The notes under the pieces are model-generated. The model was given only the letters and a program-made list of their open reading frames with translations, was not told the DNA's origin and searched no databases. A stretch of 64,000 nt of DNA, taken from NCBI GenBank assembly GCA_003260355.1, contig MPSQ01000001.1, forward strand, positions 799,953 to 863,952. The letters run 5' to 3'. Source of the DNA: SR1 bacterium human oral taxon HOT-345 (lineage in GTDB: Bacteria > Patescibacteriota > Gracilibacteria > Absconditabacterales > Absconditicoccaceae). Positions 53,635 to 63,302 of this stretch are shown in pieces. Numbering within the stretch: position 1 is the stretch's first letter; every line of letters starts with the position of its first letter. The position numbers and the translations under genes were made by a program.

Positions 53635-54210
53635 TTATCTAGCCAAAATTGCTTGCTTCGTCTGAGCGAAGATTTCTTCTACGGTTTGCTGAGCGTCGAT
53701 CGTAATCAGCTTTCCAATACTTTTGAAATAGGCGATCACAGGATAGGTTTCCTCCTCAAAGAGGTCCAATCTCTGATTAATCGTATCCATATTCAGATCA
53801 TCAATACGATTTTGAATTTTTGCTCTGGAAAGGATCCTCTCTACTGCCTTTTCTCTCGGGATATCAAAGTAAACCCCGAGGAACTCTCTTTTGTACTTAC
53901 ATTCCTTACTAAGAAAATAATACATCTGAGGGATCGTCCTTGGGAAGCCATCCGCCAAGATAAGATCATTGTCTGTTAAGAGATGATAATACATATTAAA
54001 GAGATCAAAAACCAGATTATCATCCAGCATTTTACCCTCTCTGATACGTCCTTTAATATACTCTGAAATAATGTTGTTATTGGAAGTGATTGCCCTAAAT
54101 ACGTTTCATGATTCGAGATATTTGAGGGCTGGAAACTCTTTGAGGAGTAATTGTGCTTGCGTCCCCTTTCCTGATCCTTGGATCCCAAAAAGGATGATGT
54201 CTTTTTGCAT
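53635..54210 (-). CDS. adk: Adenylate kinase
   Basis: A 191-residue enzyme for ATP + AMP to 2 ADP. P-loop FGIQGSGKGTQAQLL, AMP-site segment LESGNVFRAI (Gly is UGA), LILADGFPRTIPQ and a short LID (RAKIQNRIDD) without the zinc-binding cysteines, so this is the short form. Single gene with its own terminator; the region upstream holds engB on the same strand. Confidence 0.93.
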
Positions 54211-54265
54211 ACTGTGGATGATATAGAATTTAAAAAGAAGCTTAAATAAGTATATATTAACTGAG

Positions 54266-54850
54266 CTAGGATGCAAGTTTTTTTTGAATAAAGTCTAAAA
54301 TCTGCTCTTTCCCTTGCCTTTTGGTCGTGGAAGAAAGGAGCATCTCTGGGAGTTTACCGATTTGCTTTTGGAGAGCCTGTTTGATGAGTTTAAGGTTTTG
54401 ATGCAGAGTTTTTTGATTTGCTTTATCGGTCTTGGTCAAAATGAGTGCAAAATTCAGATTTTCTGCTGTAAGTGCCGATACAAACTCTAGATCAATCTTT
54501 TGAGGCGGAATCGAACCGTCAATGAGCAGGAGAATAAAAGGCTTCCTCTCTAGGAAATAGTGATGAATTTCATCTATCCATTTCCTCCTCTGCTCCAGAC
54601 TCGCCTTTGCATAGCCATATCCTGGCAAATCTACGAAATATCGGTTTTCATTCACGAGAAAATAATTGATGAGCTGGGTTTTTCAAGGTTTATCAGAAGC
54701 TTTCGCAATAGTTTTGCCCATTAAGAAGTTGATGAGCGAAGATTTCCCGACATTAGATCTTCCAATCACCGCAACCTCTGGGAAATTTGAGCTAGGACAT
54801 TCAGTGATTTTGGAAGCTGATTTTACAAAGCTAAGCGATTGAATCAGCAT
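54266..54850 (-). CDS. engB: Ribosome biogenesis GTPase EngB/YsxC/YihA
   Basis: A 194-residue GTPase needed for 50S assembly. G1 VIGRSNVGKSSLINFLMG, G2 region KASDKPGKTQLINYF (Gly is UGA), G3 VDLPGYGYAKAS and G4 LTKTDKANQ are all present. It starts 22 bases after the RelE-type toxin stop codon, so it is likely co-transcribed with a toxin-antitoxin pair. Confidence 0.94.
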
Positions 54851-54872
54851 AAAGAATGATTGAGAATAAAAA

Positions 54873-55142
54873 TTAAACTTCTTTATAGACCTGCCCTCTT
54901 GGACCAGCATCAAAGAAAGAAATAATCAGCTTTTGATCAAGTATCTCATAAAGGAATCTCCACTTTCCGATCCTAAGCCTATAACAATGAGGCAAACCAA
55001 CAAGGACTTTGATATCCAAGGTATTCTGATAGGGATCAAGCGCCAGTTGAGTCAAAGCCTGCTTAAACTGAGTAATAATTGGCTGCCCTTGATGTTTCAA
55101 TAGGAATTTTTGGACCTTCTTTTCTAAATAAATCTGATACAT
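54873..55142 (-). CDS. RelE/ParE-type toxin
   Basis: An 89-residue protein with the RelE/ParE layout: YLEKKVQKFLLKHQGQ at the start, DIKVLVGLPHCYRLRIGKWRFLYEI in the core and a short C-terminal strand. RelE toxins cut mRNA on the ribosome; ParE toxins act on gyrase. The Arg-rich RLRIGKWRFLYEI core favours the RelE branch. It begins three bases after the antitoxin stop, a typical pair arrangement. Confidence 0.85.
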   Translation of the reverse strand: MYQIYLEKKVQKFLLKHQGQPIITQFKQALTQLALDPYQNTLDIKVLVGLPHCYRLRIGKWRFLYEILDQKLIISFFDAGPRGQVYKEV

Positions 55143-55145
55143 GTC

Positions 55146-55415
55146 CTATTGGAAAGCATCTAAAAAAGCGAAGGCTTCTACTGCCTCCTCTCCATGTGAG
55201 CTTGCCTGATAAGCCTTTATTTCCTGAGGAGTTGCTTTTTCAGCAGGGAAACTCAGCTTAAGAAGTGCATTATATTCATCAATACTGAGAAAAACCCCAA
55301 CCGGCTTATTCTGTGAAAGGATAATTTTTTTTCCTGTCGTATTGACCTGTTTCACGATACTTGCCGTCTTATCTCTGAGATCTGAAATAGAAGCAAAACT
55401 GCTAGCTGTAAGCAT
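55146..55415 (-). CDS. Phd/YefM-type antitoxin
   Basis: An 89-residue protein. ISDLRDKTASIVKQVNTTGKKIILSQ-like N-terminal half and PVGVFLSIDEYNAL match the Phd/YefM DNA-binding fold. The C-terminal part, normally the toxin-wrapping segment, is EEAVEAFAFLDAF. Antitoxin-first order and overlap of expression with the toxin suggest autoregulation, as in known pairs. Confidence 0.85.
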   Translation of the reverse strand: MLTASSFASISDLRDKTASIVKQVNTTGKKIILSQNKPVGVFLSIDEYNALLKLSFPAEKATPQEIKAYQASSHGEEAVEAFAFLDAFQ

Positions 55416-55478
55416 TTCTTTTTTTTAGCACATAAAATCTCAGTAATTTTATAGGTATTTCTACCAAGATTTCAAGAA

Positions 55479-55512
55479 AAAAAATCTGACCGAAAACCAT
55501 GAATCAGACTTT
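55479..55512 (-). terminator. Terminator of the nuclease/phosphatase-fold gene
   Basis: On the minus strand TCTGA / TCAGA stem closed by a GG-rich loop and followed by eight T's; built from the recurrent motif. Confidence 0.65.
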
Positions 55513-55532
55513 TTTAAATTTCTCTTGTACAA

Positions 55533-56285
55533 TTAAAACTCACACTCAACAAGAACTGGAAGATGATCGCTCCATTCTGTAGGAATAATCTGTGATGAAA
55601 GAACTTTAATATTCTTAGAAGCAAAAACATAATCCAATCTCCATCTGAGTTCTTTTTCTTCAAAACCCATAAAAGAAAAAGGCTTCGTCGTTCGAGTTGC
55701 TTGTGAATAATCAGGTCCACAATGCTGAAGCTCTTTTTCTAGCATTTGAAGAGATGTACTTTCTGGAGGCAAATTAAGATCACCTGTAAAGATGAGATTC
55801 TCTGGATACTGCTTAAAACACTCAATCAGTTTTTTAGTTTCATCTATTTTATCTTGATCTTCTGCAAATGCTGAACTATAAGACTTATGAGCTGTAGCAA
55901 CGGTCAAAAGAGTATCTTCTGCCTGTATTCTCGCAACAGCACAAGTTCTTCTTTCGTAGGGATGATCGGGATTATCTTCAGGATTGATAAGAGCAAAATC
56001 AAAGCTTTCTACGATAGGGAATCTTGAAAAAATCGCATTTCCTCAAAAGTTTACCTCTCCTAGGGGAGTAAAAGGGTACTCATATTTATGGGCTTTTGAA
56101 TAATAGTAATGATACCCTAATTCTTGAGCAATAAACTGAGCAACATCTCTTTTATCATTAAATCACGAACCTACCGTAATCTCCTGACAACAGATAATAT
56201 CAGGATTAAGCTCTTTCATCAAAGTAAGTAGATTTTCAGCTCTTTCCCTAAACCACACATTTCGTTGTAAAACTTTTACTTTCAT
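55533..56285 (-). CDS. Endonuclease/exonuclease/phosphatase (EEP) family protein
   Basis: A 250-residue protein with the EEP active-site set: LQRNVWF, CCQEI near residue 36, an HKSY catalytic His, FTGDLNLPPES and a C-terminal SDHLPVLVE. EEP proteins cut DNA, RNA or phosphoesters such as inositol phosphates and sphingomyelin; the substrate cannot be read here. UGA gives Gly in GSGFND and NFGGNA. No signal peptide is seen with ATG 56285. An upstream open frame exists but lies over the preceding terminator. Confidence 0.85.
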
Positions 56286-56309
56286 TCTACAATTTATTAG
56301 ATAATAAAG

Positions 56310-56345
56310 CTGCCCTGCAAAATACAAGATTACACCTGCAACTTT
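56310..56345 (-). repeat. 36-base match to the alaS 3' end
   Basis: Aligns without gaps to 58714-58749, with 29 of 36 bases identical and all seven differences transitions; four are synonymous in the alaS frame. It may be a fragment copied from the same ancestral sequence as the end of alaS. Confidence 0.45.
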
Positions 56346-56403
56346 CCCTTTATTGAGATAGGATAGTAGTTTCTTTATATATTTTCTTCCTAGTTTTTCA
56401 AGA

Positions 56404-56430
56404 AAAAAAAGCTGAACCAACGTCAGCTTT
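56404..56430 (-). terminator. Terminator of the four-helix membrane protein gene
   Basis: AAAGCTGA / TCAGCTTT stem followed on the minus strand by TTTTTTT. Confidence 0.8.
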
Positions 56431-56449
56431 CTTATCTTTTTATCATTTT

Positions 56450-56875
56450 TTAGAGGTCTTTATCTTTCTTATCATCATTCCCGCCCCATTTTTCGAGAGA
56501 GAAAACACAAGCAAAAGCTACGAAGTTAACGATAAGAATCGTAGAAATCACTTTCCAATAGAAGTCATCCGCTTCCATTAAATTCCAAATTGTCAGATAC
56601 GAAAGAAAAGCAACAACCAAAATACTAATAGTTCCAAGCCAGATTATGCTATTTAAGGTAGCGGGATTTACTTTGGAAAATTTTTCATATCTAACCGGCA
56701 AAACGGTAATCCCCCAGAATGCCAACAAAGTTACTCAATACGTAGTAAGTCCTTGTAGGATTACGTCTCCTCCAAAGTTTCATCGAATAGATAATAGCGA
56801 TAAAAGCCCAATACACAAACCACCTCCAATTGCGACATAAAGAAAGAATTTGTTTGTTCCTCCAAATTTTGTCAT
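56450..56875 (-). CDS. Small integral membrane protein, unknown
   Basis: A 141-residue protein with four predicted membrane helices (FFLYVAIGGGLCIGLLSLLS; LTTYGVTLLAFWGITVLP; IIWLGTISILVVAFLSYL; VISTILIVNFVAFACVFSL) and an acidic C-terminus (NDDKKDKDL). Two UGA codons are read as Gly. No family recognised. It has its own terminator. Confidence 0.7.
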
Positions 56876-57039
56876 AGGTATTTATTAAATAATAAAAGAT
56901 GGCTGATTATAATTAAAAGTCTTTATAAGTCAAAAAAATCTGAATGCCTTTTAGATATAAGTCTCATCCTTCAGACTCCTTTTATTCTCTATTCTCGCCT
57001 TCATAAACACTACGAAAAGAGATAAAACGAAGCTTTGGT

Positions 57040-57147
57040 TTACTTTGCTTTTGGAGAGTTTTTTTCTTGGTAGTATTCATAGGCGTTATATCCTGCACAA
57101 ATGAGGAAAAGGATTCCTAACACGAGGAAAACTCCTACAATGAGAAT
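57040..57147 (-). CDS. Possible 35-residue single-helix protein
   Basis: A frame shifted from the end of the lipoprotein gene encodes a hydrophobic helix (GVFLVLGILFLICAGYNAYE) and a basic tail ending NSPKAK before TAA. The composition looks like a small membrane protein, but only ATT or an internal GTG is available as start. It may be translationally coupled to the gene before it. Confidence 0.35.
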   Translation of the reverse strand: MLIVGVFLVLGILFLICAGYNAYEYYQEKNSPKAK

Positions 57148-58049
57148 TTAACCTGGTATCAATAGAATCTTCCATTCTTTTTCCCATAGAGGAGGAAGGA
57201 ATCTCCTAAGAAACGGAGCGAAAATACTCCTGCCGAACAACATCCATCGTGAATAACCTCCTGAAATGGTGTTCTGTAACTTTTTCCAGCAAGAGAGTAA
57301 TATATTTTTCCATCTTTTTGGTAGAAGTAGAAGAGTTTGCCTTTGAGTTGCCTGAGCTCGAAGGCATCGGTTCGCCCCTCGGATGCAATCAGATTTTTTC
57401 TATTATGAATCAAATGAAACTCAAGTTTTTCCTGCTCTAGGTTGAGCGCAATATAGGAAATCCACCGTCCTCCTTCATTAACCTCAAGAGAGAGCAAGGG
57501 TTCGCCTGTTGGATGATCGGCACTGAAAGAATACAGCAAGCGATCATTCTCGAAGAGCTGGTGCGTCATCGTATTCGGATCAGTCGTCAGATAATAGACC
57601 TTTTTTTTGAAGAGCTTTGGAAGAGCCGAAGTCGTTTCGACTGCTTTCCAGGCGTCATCAATGAAACATAGATAGGCGTCTCTCTTTGAACAGAGGATAA
57701 TATGCGTCTTATCGGTCAGAAAGTAAAAAAGGTTATCGCCAGTTGCGATGAGCTGATCTTTGCGATAGAGCAACCACTTATTTCATGAGGTTTCAAAAGA
57801 AAAGTCTGATCCCTCTAATGCCTCCTTAATTGTAGTGTCAGAAAGAGCGTTAAGCTCTTGTCTCTGGTAGCGGTCGATCTCTCCGGAAAAATATTCATCA
57901 AGCGGGCTATAGAACTCCTGATCCAGCTCCCTTAATGATGCCCAACTTCCTGTGATCTCGTAAAAATCGAGTGGCAAAGCTGATTCTGGATAGTGAAACG
58001 GAGTACACGCACCAAGAATGAGAAGAAAAAAGCATCAGATCCACCTCAT
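57135..58049 (-). CDS. Lipoprotein, unknown
   Basis: A 304-residue protein. The signal MRWIGCFFLLILGAC (Gly is UGA) ends in the lipobox LGAC. The mature part is beta-rich with repeated short strands (GKLFYFYQKDGKIYYSLAGK; LLSLEVNEGGRWISYIALN) that suggest a propeller-like or sandwich fold. The apparent stop at 57159 is UGA; the true stop is TAG at 57135-57137. It lies 70 bases after the methyltransferase gene. Confidence 0.75.
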
Positions 58050-58119
58050 CGTCGGTTTGGTTTGTGGGATAAAAAGGGAGCTACTCCTCAGAATTAGAAT
58101 ATAGCGATTTTGGGGGGAA

Positions 58120-58686
58120 TTAAAAGATATGGTCAGATTTTTTCTGTTTTTTTATGATTTCTAGATAACCAAGATGATGCTGATGTTCGCCGTAAGGAGG
58201 ATGGCTGTCTTGGAGGTATTTTTCTTCGCAATGCGTGAGCGTATAGCCCTCGGGCAACTGAAAATCCTCAAAGGTATAGAAAGAAAGCTTTTGATTGACT
58301 CCCATCGTCTGATCATCGAAAAAGAAAAAGGTCAAACAAAGTCTTCCTTCAGGATTCGGCTGTGAAAGAGCATAAGGAAGCAATTGAGAGAGAACAAAAC
58401 TCTTTTTGAGAAAGATGATAACATTGAAGAGCAAGATTAGATCGTATCTTTGGTCGCAAGGACGAGGCAACTCCTTTAAATCAGCTTGAAAGAAATGTAT
58501 CGCTGGATGAAGAGTCAAATACTCAGGGAATTGCCGATCAGGCTTGGATTGATTGTCGATTGCGACTACTTTCGCACCATAGCTCGCACAGAAAATACTC
58601 CACCTTCCATCGCCTGCTCCGAGATCAAGCACTGCAGAAATTTTTTGGTGATGGAAGAGTGTTGCTAGCTTTTCTTCTAATCGCAT
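58120..58686 (-). CDS. Class I SAM-dependent methyltransferase
   Basis: A 188-residue protein. SAM-binding motif I VLDLGAGDGRWSIFCASYG near residue 20, motif II acidic end VVAIDN and motif III/IV LILLFNVIIFL. The C-terminal part resembles small TehB-like or tellurite-type methyltransferases (CLTFFFFDDQTMGV), but the substrate is unknown. Its start codon lies 27 bases after the premature alaS stop, in the place where the alaS editing domain would continue. Confidence 0.8.
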   Translation of the reverse strand: MRLEEKLATLFHHQKISAVLDLGAGDGRWSIFCASYGAKVVAIDNQSKPDRQFPEYLTLHPAIHFFQADLKELPRPCDQRYDLILLFNVIIFLKKSFVLSQLLPYALSQPNPEGRLCLTFFFFDDQTMGVNQKLSFYTFEDFQLPEGYTLTHCEEKYLQDSHPPYGEHQHHLGYLEIIKKQKKSDHIF

Positions 58687-58713
58687 TTCTTGGGTCTTTA
58701 AAAAAGCTAAATC

Positions 58714-60300
58714 CTACCCTACAAAATGCAAAATCACGCCTGCAACCTTCTGCACATTTACAATCTCCAAACGGCGACCATCATCTAGCTCAATCACTCC
58801 AGCATCTCCATTCTGACCTCCCATCTCAGGATAGAACGGTGTCTTATCAAAAATCAGCACTTTCTGCCCCTCTTCGGTATCAATCTCCTTCAAAAGCTTC
58901 GCATCAGAAAAATTCAGGTTCTCATACCCCACAAACTCTGTCGCAGGAACTCCCTCCAAATACTTAGACCAATCTGCAGATTTCTGGAACATCGCCTTGC
59001 TTCCTTGGCGAGATTTCTCTTTTGCTGCTTCTAAAGCCTTTTCATAGCCTGCGAGATCCAAAGCAACTCCACGATCCGCAGCAAGTTCTTTCGTAATCTC
59101 TAATGGGAAACCGTAGGTATCATAGAGCATAAAAATCTGATCTCCTCCGAGCGTTTTCTTCCCTTCGGTAGTAAGCTTATCCAAGAGTTCAGTCAGAATT
59201 TTTTCTCCATTATGAATGGTTTTCTCAAACTGAGCGATCTCCTGAAGGAGCACCTTTTTGATCATCGGCTCATTAAACTCTCTAAGCCCTTTGAACGCCA
59301 CGAAAGCCTGATCTATAAAATGCTCCAGCTCCGGCTTCATCATCTTTCTAAGCAAAAAGAGATTGTAATACCCTCTCCTGATAATCATCCTCAAAACATA
59401 GCCTGCTCCGACATTGGAAGGCGTAAGCCCATCGTTAATCAGCATAAACGCTGTTCTCAAATGATCAGCAATAATTCTGAATTTTCTCTGGTGGTCAGCA
59501 TACTTGAGTTCGGTTGCCTGTTCTAGCATATGCAGGAAAGGGGCGAAAAGATCGGTTTCATAAACGCTTTCCTTGTGCTGAAGAACCTTACACATTCTTT
59601 CTAGTCCCATTCCGGTATCTACATTCTGCTGAGAAAGCTTGGTCAGGATTCCCTTTTCATCTCTATAAAACTCCATAAATACATTATTCCAGATTTCTAG
59701 CCAATTGGCTTCATCGGTTTTTACATTAGAACCAACAGGTGGAAATTCTGATTCCCCCACTCGGTAGTAAATCTCCGTATCAGGACCGCAAGGACCAACA
59801 GGACCTGGACTCCATCGGTTATTCTTAGCATCCAAAAAAGAAATCCTCTCCTCAGGAAGCCCTGCTTTTTTCCAAGCCTCAAAAGCGATCTCATCTCTCG
59901 GAGCATCTTCATTCCCCTCAAACACGGTTACGGCTAATTTACGAGGATCAAAATTCAGCTTCTCTACGAGGAACTCATAACTCCATTGAATTGCCTCCTG
60001 CTTGAAATAATCACCCAAGCTCCAGTTTCCCATCATCTCAAAGAAAGTTAGATGTGAACTATCTCCAACCTCATCAATATCCACCGTTCTCACGCATTTT
60101 TGGATATTAAAAAGCCTATGTCCAAGCGGATGCTCTTTCCCAGCAAGATAAGGAATAAGCGGCTGCATTCCCGCAACATTGAAAAGCGCAGTAGATTCCT
60201 TGTCTGCGATAAGTGAGGCTTCTGGTAAATGCGTATGTGCTTTAGAAGTCCAAAAATCTGATCGTCTTTGTCTGATTTCCTGAGAAGTAAGGGATTGCAT
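58714..60300 (-). CDS. alaS: Alanyl-tRNA synthetase, truncated in the editing domain
   Basis: A 528-residue protein; complete bacterial AlaRS has about 870. The class II catalytic core (FNVAGMQPLIPYL, QKCVRTVDIDEVG, FFEMMGNWSLGDYF, WSPGPVGPCGPDTEIYY, DTGMGLERM) and the tRNA-recognition domain (LRMIIRRGY) are complete. The protein then ends with TAG just after TPFYPEMGGQNGD and VAGVILHFVG. This removes the HxxxH editing site and the C-Ala dimerisation domain. The stop is TAG, a genuine stop in code 25, and another gene follows at once. There are no UGA codons in the ORF. Charging should be possible; editing must come from elsewhere if it exists. Confidence 0.93.
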   Translation of the reverse strand: MQSLTSQEIRQRRSDFWTSKAHTHLPEASLIADKESTALFNVAGMQPLIPYLAGKEHPLGHRLFNIQKCVRTVDIDEVGDSSHLTFFEMMGNWSLGDYFKQEAIQWSYEFLVEKLNFDPRKLAVTVFEGNEDAPRDEIAFEAWKKAGLPEERISFLDAKNNRWSPGPVGPCGPDTEIYYRVGESEFPPVGSNVKTDEANWLEIWNNVFMEFYRDEKGILTKLSQQNVDTGMGLERMCKVLQHKESVYETDLFAPFLHMLEQATELKYADHQRKFRIIADHLRTAFMLINDGLTPSNVGAGYVLRMIIRRGYYNLFLLRKMMKPELEHFIDQAFVAFKGLREFNEPMIKKVLLQEIAQFEKTIHNGEKILTELLDKLTTEGKKTLGGDQIFMLYDTYGFPLEITKELAADRGVALDLAGYEKALEAAKEKSRQGSKAMFQKSADWSKYLEGVPATEFVGYENLNFSDAKLLKEIDTEEGQKVLIFDKTPFYPEMGGQNGDAGVIELDDGRRLEIVNVQKVAGVILHFVG

Positions 60301-60525
60301 CGTTGCTATGATGAAAAATAAAGAGGAGAAGTCTGACTTTTTCTCGTGAAAAGCGAGACCACAAACTGCAATAAAAAATAGCTATCTCCTGCTCAAAAGC
60401 AAGGACTTCTTTATTGGTGAGAGAATGTTGGGATCAGGACTATTCTTGGGAAGCATTGTTACGCACTAAGTCCTGCAATTAGCAAATACGAAGGGACTAT
60501 CTCTAATATTTCTCGTAGAATTGCT
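60301..60525. other. Intergenic region upstream of alaS
   Basis: About 225 bases between the lipoprotein stop and alaS, with a hairpin TCTCG / CGAGA at 60344-60359. No T-box specifier region was recognised and no ORF is supported. Confidence 0.4.
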
Positions 60526-61473
60526 TTAGAGTTGGATTTCACAGGTTTCGATATTAAAGGTTCCTATAATCAGATGTTTGCCTTCAACCGCAGCATTGTA
60601 ATTCTCCTCGGTATCAATAAGTCAAGTATTACTTCTGTAAGGCTCGATCAGTTTTCAGTTCGTCAGCCTTTTTACAATCATTTTGTCCCCCACTAGGTCA
60701 TGGACGACCCATGCAGAACGTTCTGTAATCTCATTATAACTTTCACTTTCTCTGCTCGTCCCAAGCCTATATACTTTTTTATTATCTACGACTACGATAG
60801 GATCCCAAACCTCTCACGTCATTGAAGCTTCAGTATGAAAAAAGAAATGCTTATCATTATCTCCTCGAACTTTTGGCACTAAGTCCCTGCAAAGTTCTAT
60901 TTCTTCACACTTTGTCATCTGTTGAATCACGATTTCATCTTCTGTATTATTGTCCAAGTTAACGAGAAGGGAAGTAAAATACGGATTATGCTGTAAATCG
61001 TGCTTTTTTACAAAGGACTCTAAGGCTTTTTCTTTTGGGCGTCTCAGTTCCTCATAGTCATAGTCACCGTCAGTGCAAAGAACCTTTCCTTTTTCCGGAT
61101 CATAGGGCACAACTCAGCCTCTGGTAATAAGATTCTTCCATAAAGAGATAGGAGAACTCATTCCTCCCCCTACTCAAAAAGGAGCATAAAAGAAATGTCC
61201 TTTCTGATACTTGCAATTCCTTGCAACATCCTCTATATTTTTGATGTCCGCTTCAGGGAAAGGCTTGATATCTAACGGTTCACAGGGAGGAATAGGCTTT
61301 TGCAATTCCGCAAGGTTTGGTGTATCACAGGTTCCTCCGGTGAATGCTTGAGTAAGCTGTTCCCCTGAATGAGAGAGCATTTCCTCTTGAGGAACTGGCT
61401 GAGCCGTTGGTCAACAACCTGCGAATATCAAAGTTATCGCGAGAAAGCTGAGGGAAAGGGATATATACTTCAT
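60526..61473 (-). CDS. Lipoprotein, unknown (complete copy)
   Basis: A 315-residue protein. Signal MKYISLSLSFLAITLIFAGC with lipobox FAGC; the residue after the Cys is Gly encoded by UGA. The mature part has eight cysteines and a Gly-rich GVGGGMSSPIS segment. The C-terminal half is beta-like (VWDPIVVVDNKKVYRLGTS; HLIIGTFNIETCEIQL). Its first ~40 codons are duplicated 1.6 kb away next to rplA. No family recognised. Confidence 0.75.
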
Positions 61474-61634
61474 CTTTAAGCGGAACAATAAAGTAAAACT
61501 CCTAGTCAATATACAAAAACCATGATTAAAAACAAGCGTTTGAGCGACACTCTTCGATTAATTTGATTTCTTTTAGGTTGAGATGAAATAGTTTTTTTGA
61601 TGAAAGCTCGGTAAAACTTTTCCTATCCAGATAA

Positions 61635-61660
61635 CAAAAAAAAGCCACAACACGTGGCTC
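61635..61660 (-). terminator. Duplicated rplA terminator (copy A)
   Basis: AGCCAC / GTGGCT stem followed on the minus strand by eight T's; one loop base differs from copy B. Confidence 0.75.
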
Positions 61661-61683
61661 TTTTCTATTCTTTATGAAGATTT

Positions 61684-61819
61684 CTAGTATTCTACTTGCA
61701 CACCAGGACTCATTGTCGTAGCTACGACAACCTTCTTTACGAGTTTTCCTTTTACTCCTGTAGGTTTATTTTCTTCAATAGCTTTCATCAAAACATCAAT
61801 ATTTTCCACGAGCTTTGCA
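61684..61819 (-). pseudogene. rplA: Fragment of rplA (last 44 codons)
   Basis: Encodes KLVENIDVLMKAIEENKPTG ... SPGVQVEY and the TAG stop, matching the real rplA with four base differences in 157 (including flank). The 5' end breaks abruptly at 61819, where similarity to 63438 stops. It has no start and is a leftover of the duplication. Confidence 0.9.
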
Positions 61820-61877
61820 AGAGGAAGTTGGAGATTTTAGAGGAAAAGAAAAAATCCCTCACGAAGAGGGACTGATT

Positions 61878-62867
61878 TTATTTTCAAAGAATAGTAGTCA
61901 AAGTGATTCAAAGGTTTTTACATTGCTTGAGTGGAAGCTTCTTTTGCTTGAGTTTACACTCTTCATTCTTTGGACAAAGGTTTTCTCGATGGAAACAAGC
62001 ATTTAATCTCCATGATCCATCTTTTTGAAGCTCATATTCAGGAGCAAGATAATGATTCTCTTTCTCCATATCTTTGGGAAGCGTATAGTAAAGTGTATGA
62101 TTACGAAAGGTGAGAACTAACGCATTGAGCATCTCATAGTTATGAAACAGTTCCCGATCTGGGACATCAATCGTTATAAAAGGCTGCCAGTGCGTATCTC
62201 CCTTTTTGAGAATTCCTCCATCTTCTGAAAACAAATAATCACCGACTGCTAGTAGTCCTCCAGGCACTCTACCAAAATTATCTAAAGACACGAAATGTCC
62301 GAGGGGTTCTGCATCCGTTTTAAAAGTTCCTCTCTTCTCCTTTTTTAAAGCTTGCCAAACCTCACTAAAACTAATTTTAGACTTTATAAATTTTCTTCCT
62401 AGCACCGTTCTCAACATATTTTCTCCGATTCGCTTCATCTCTTGAGTAGAGCCTGACAGTTCCCAATTATGAAAAAAGGATTGAAGTTGTTGATGAAATT
62501 GATCTTTATGAGAAGCTTTATTATACAGTCAAATAGTAATACCTATAATATTAGAAAAGGTATCATGGAGCTTCTCCCTTTCTTCAGTAGTTCCAGAGTA
62601 ATAGCTGAGATCTACCTGCTGATACGGAGAAGGAACAAACTTCATCAGATTGCAATAAGGAAGCCAAAAAGGATCAAAATCACTTCCTTCCTTCAAATGC
62701 TCTCCTTTTAAGCAAGCAAGCTGAAGAGATAAGTGGAGATCGTTTGTCCCTCCATAGAACTCATCTATGGGAATAGGGAAAAAATATTGATAATCCTCGT
62801 CTTTTGCGAAGAGTGAAAAATTTAGAAATCAAATCACCAGCATAATACTTAGAAATATCTTCCTCAT
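61878..62867 (-). CDS. Secreted protein flanked by direct repeats, unknown
   Basis: A 329-residue protein. Signal peptide MRKIFLSIMLVIGFLNFSLFA (Gly is UGA), then a mature part with a few cysteines (LACLKGEHLK; CFHRENLCPKNEEC), YYSGTTEEREKLHDTF and GRVPGGLLAVGDYLFSEDGG. The apparent stop at 61908 is UGA; the real stop is TAA at 61878-61880. The gene lies between the two copies of a 480-bp repeat and thus looks inserted. No family recognised. Confidence 0.75.
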
Positions 62868-62960
62868 CGTATAAAGTATATAATAAATCTCTGAAACAGA
62901 GTAAGTGTATTCTTTTAAGAGCCAAGTGTAAGCCTATTTTGAGAACTAAGGGGTAAATGC

Positions 62961-63086
62961 TTAAGAAACATGCTCCCCTGAATGAGAGAGCGGTTCGGCT
63001 CCACGAACGCGTTGAACCGTTGGTCAACATCCCACATATATCAAAGCCATTGCAAGGAAAGTAAGAGAAAGGGATATATACTTCAT
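62961..63086 (-). pseudogene. Remnant of the lipoprotein gene
   Basis: A 41-codon ORF whose first 22 residues (MKYISLSLTFLAMALIYVGC and GP) match the lipoprotein at 60526, then diverge. It keeps PLSHSGE and stops at TAA 62961. It still has an intact lipoprotein signal, so a short lipopeptide could be made, but it reads as a truncated copy. Confidence 0.75.
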
Positions 63087-63253
63087 CTTTAAGGAGAACA
63101 ATTAAAAAAAATTAAAATTCTCTATACCTATAAGGAAAACACAATCTAAAACAAGTGCTTGATCCACACTCTTCGATTAATTTGATTTCTTTTAGGTTGA
63201 GATGAAATAGTTTTTTTAATGAAAGCTTGGTAAAACTTTTCCTACCCAGATAA

Positions 63254-63279
63254 CAAAAAAAAGCCACAACATGTGGCTC
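63254..63279 (-). terminator. rplA terminator (copy B)
   Basis: AGCCAC / GTGGCT stem around AACAT, followed on the minus strand by eight T's. Confidence 0.8.
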
Positions 63280-63302
63280 TTTTCTATTCTTCATGAAGAT
63301 TT

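Larger units (their letters stand above)
61341..61819. repeat. Direct repeat copy A (rplA 3' end to lipoprotein 5' end)
   Basis: Matches 62954-63438 over about 480 bases, about 97% identical over the rplA part and lower toward the lipoprotein end. It contains the lipoprotein start, the intergenic stretch, the rplA terminator and 136 bases of rplA. Confidence 0.9.

Noticed and set aside
56286..56420. Extending the EEP protein upstream to 56420
   Set aside because: The extra segment overlaps the preceding terminator and part of it resembles the alaS end; the ATG at 56285 gives the normal family N-terminus.
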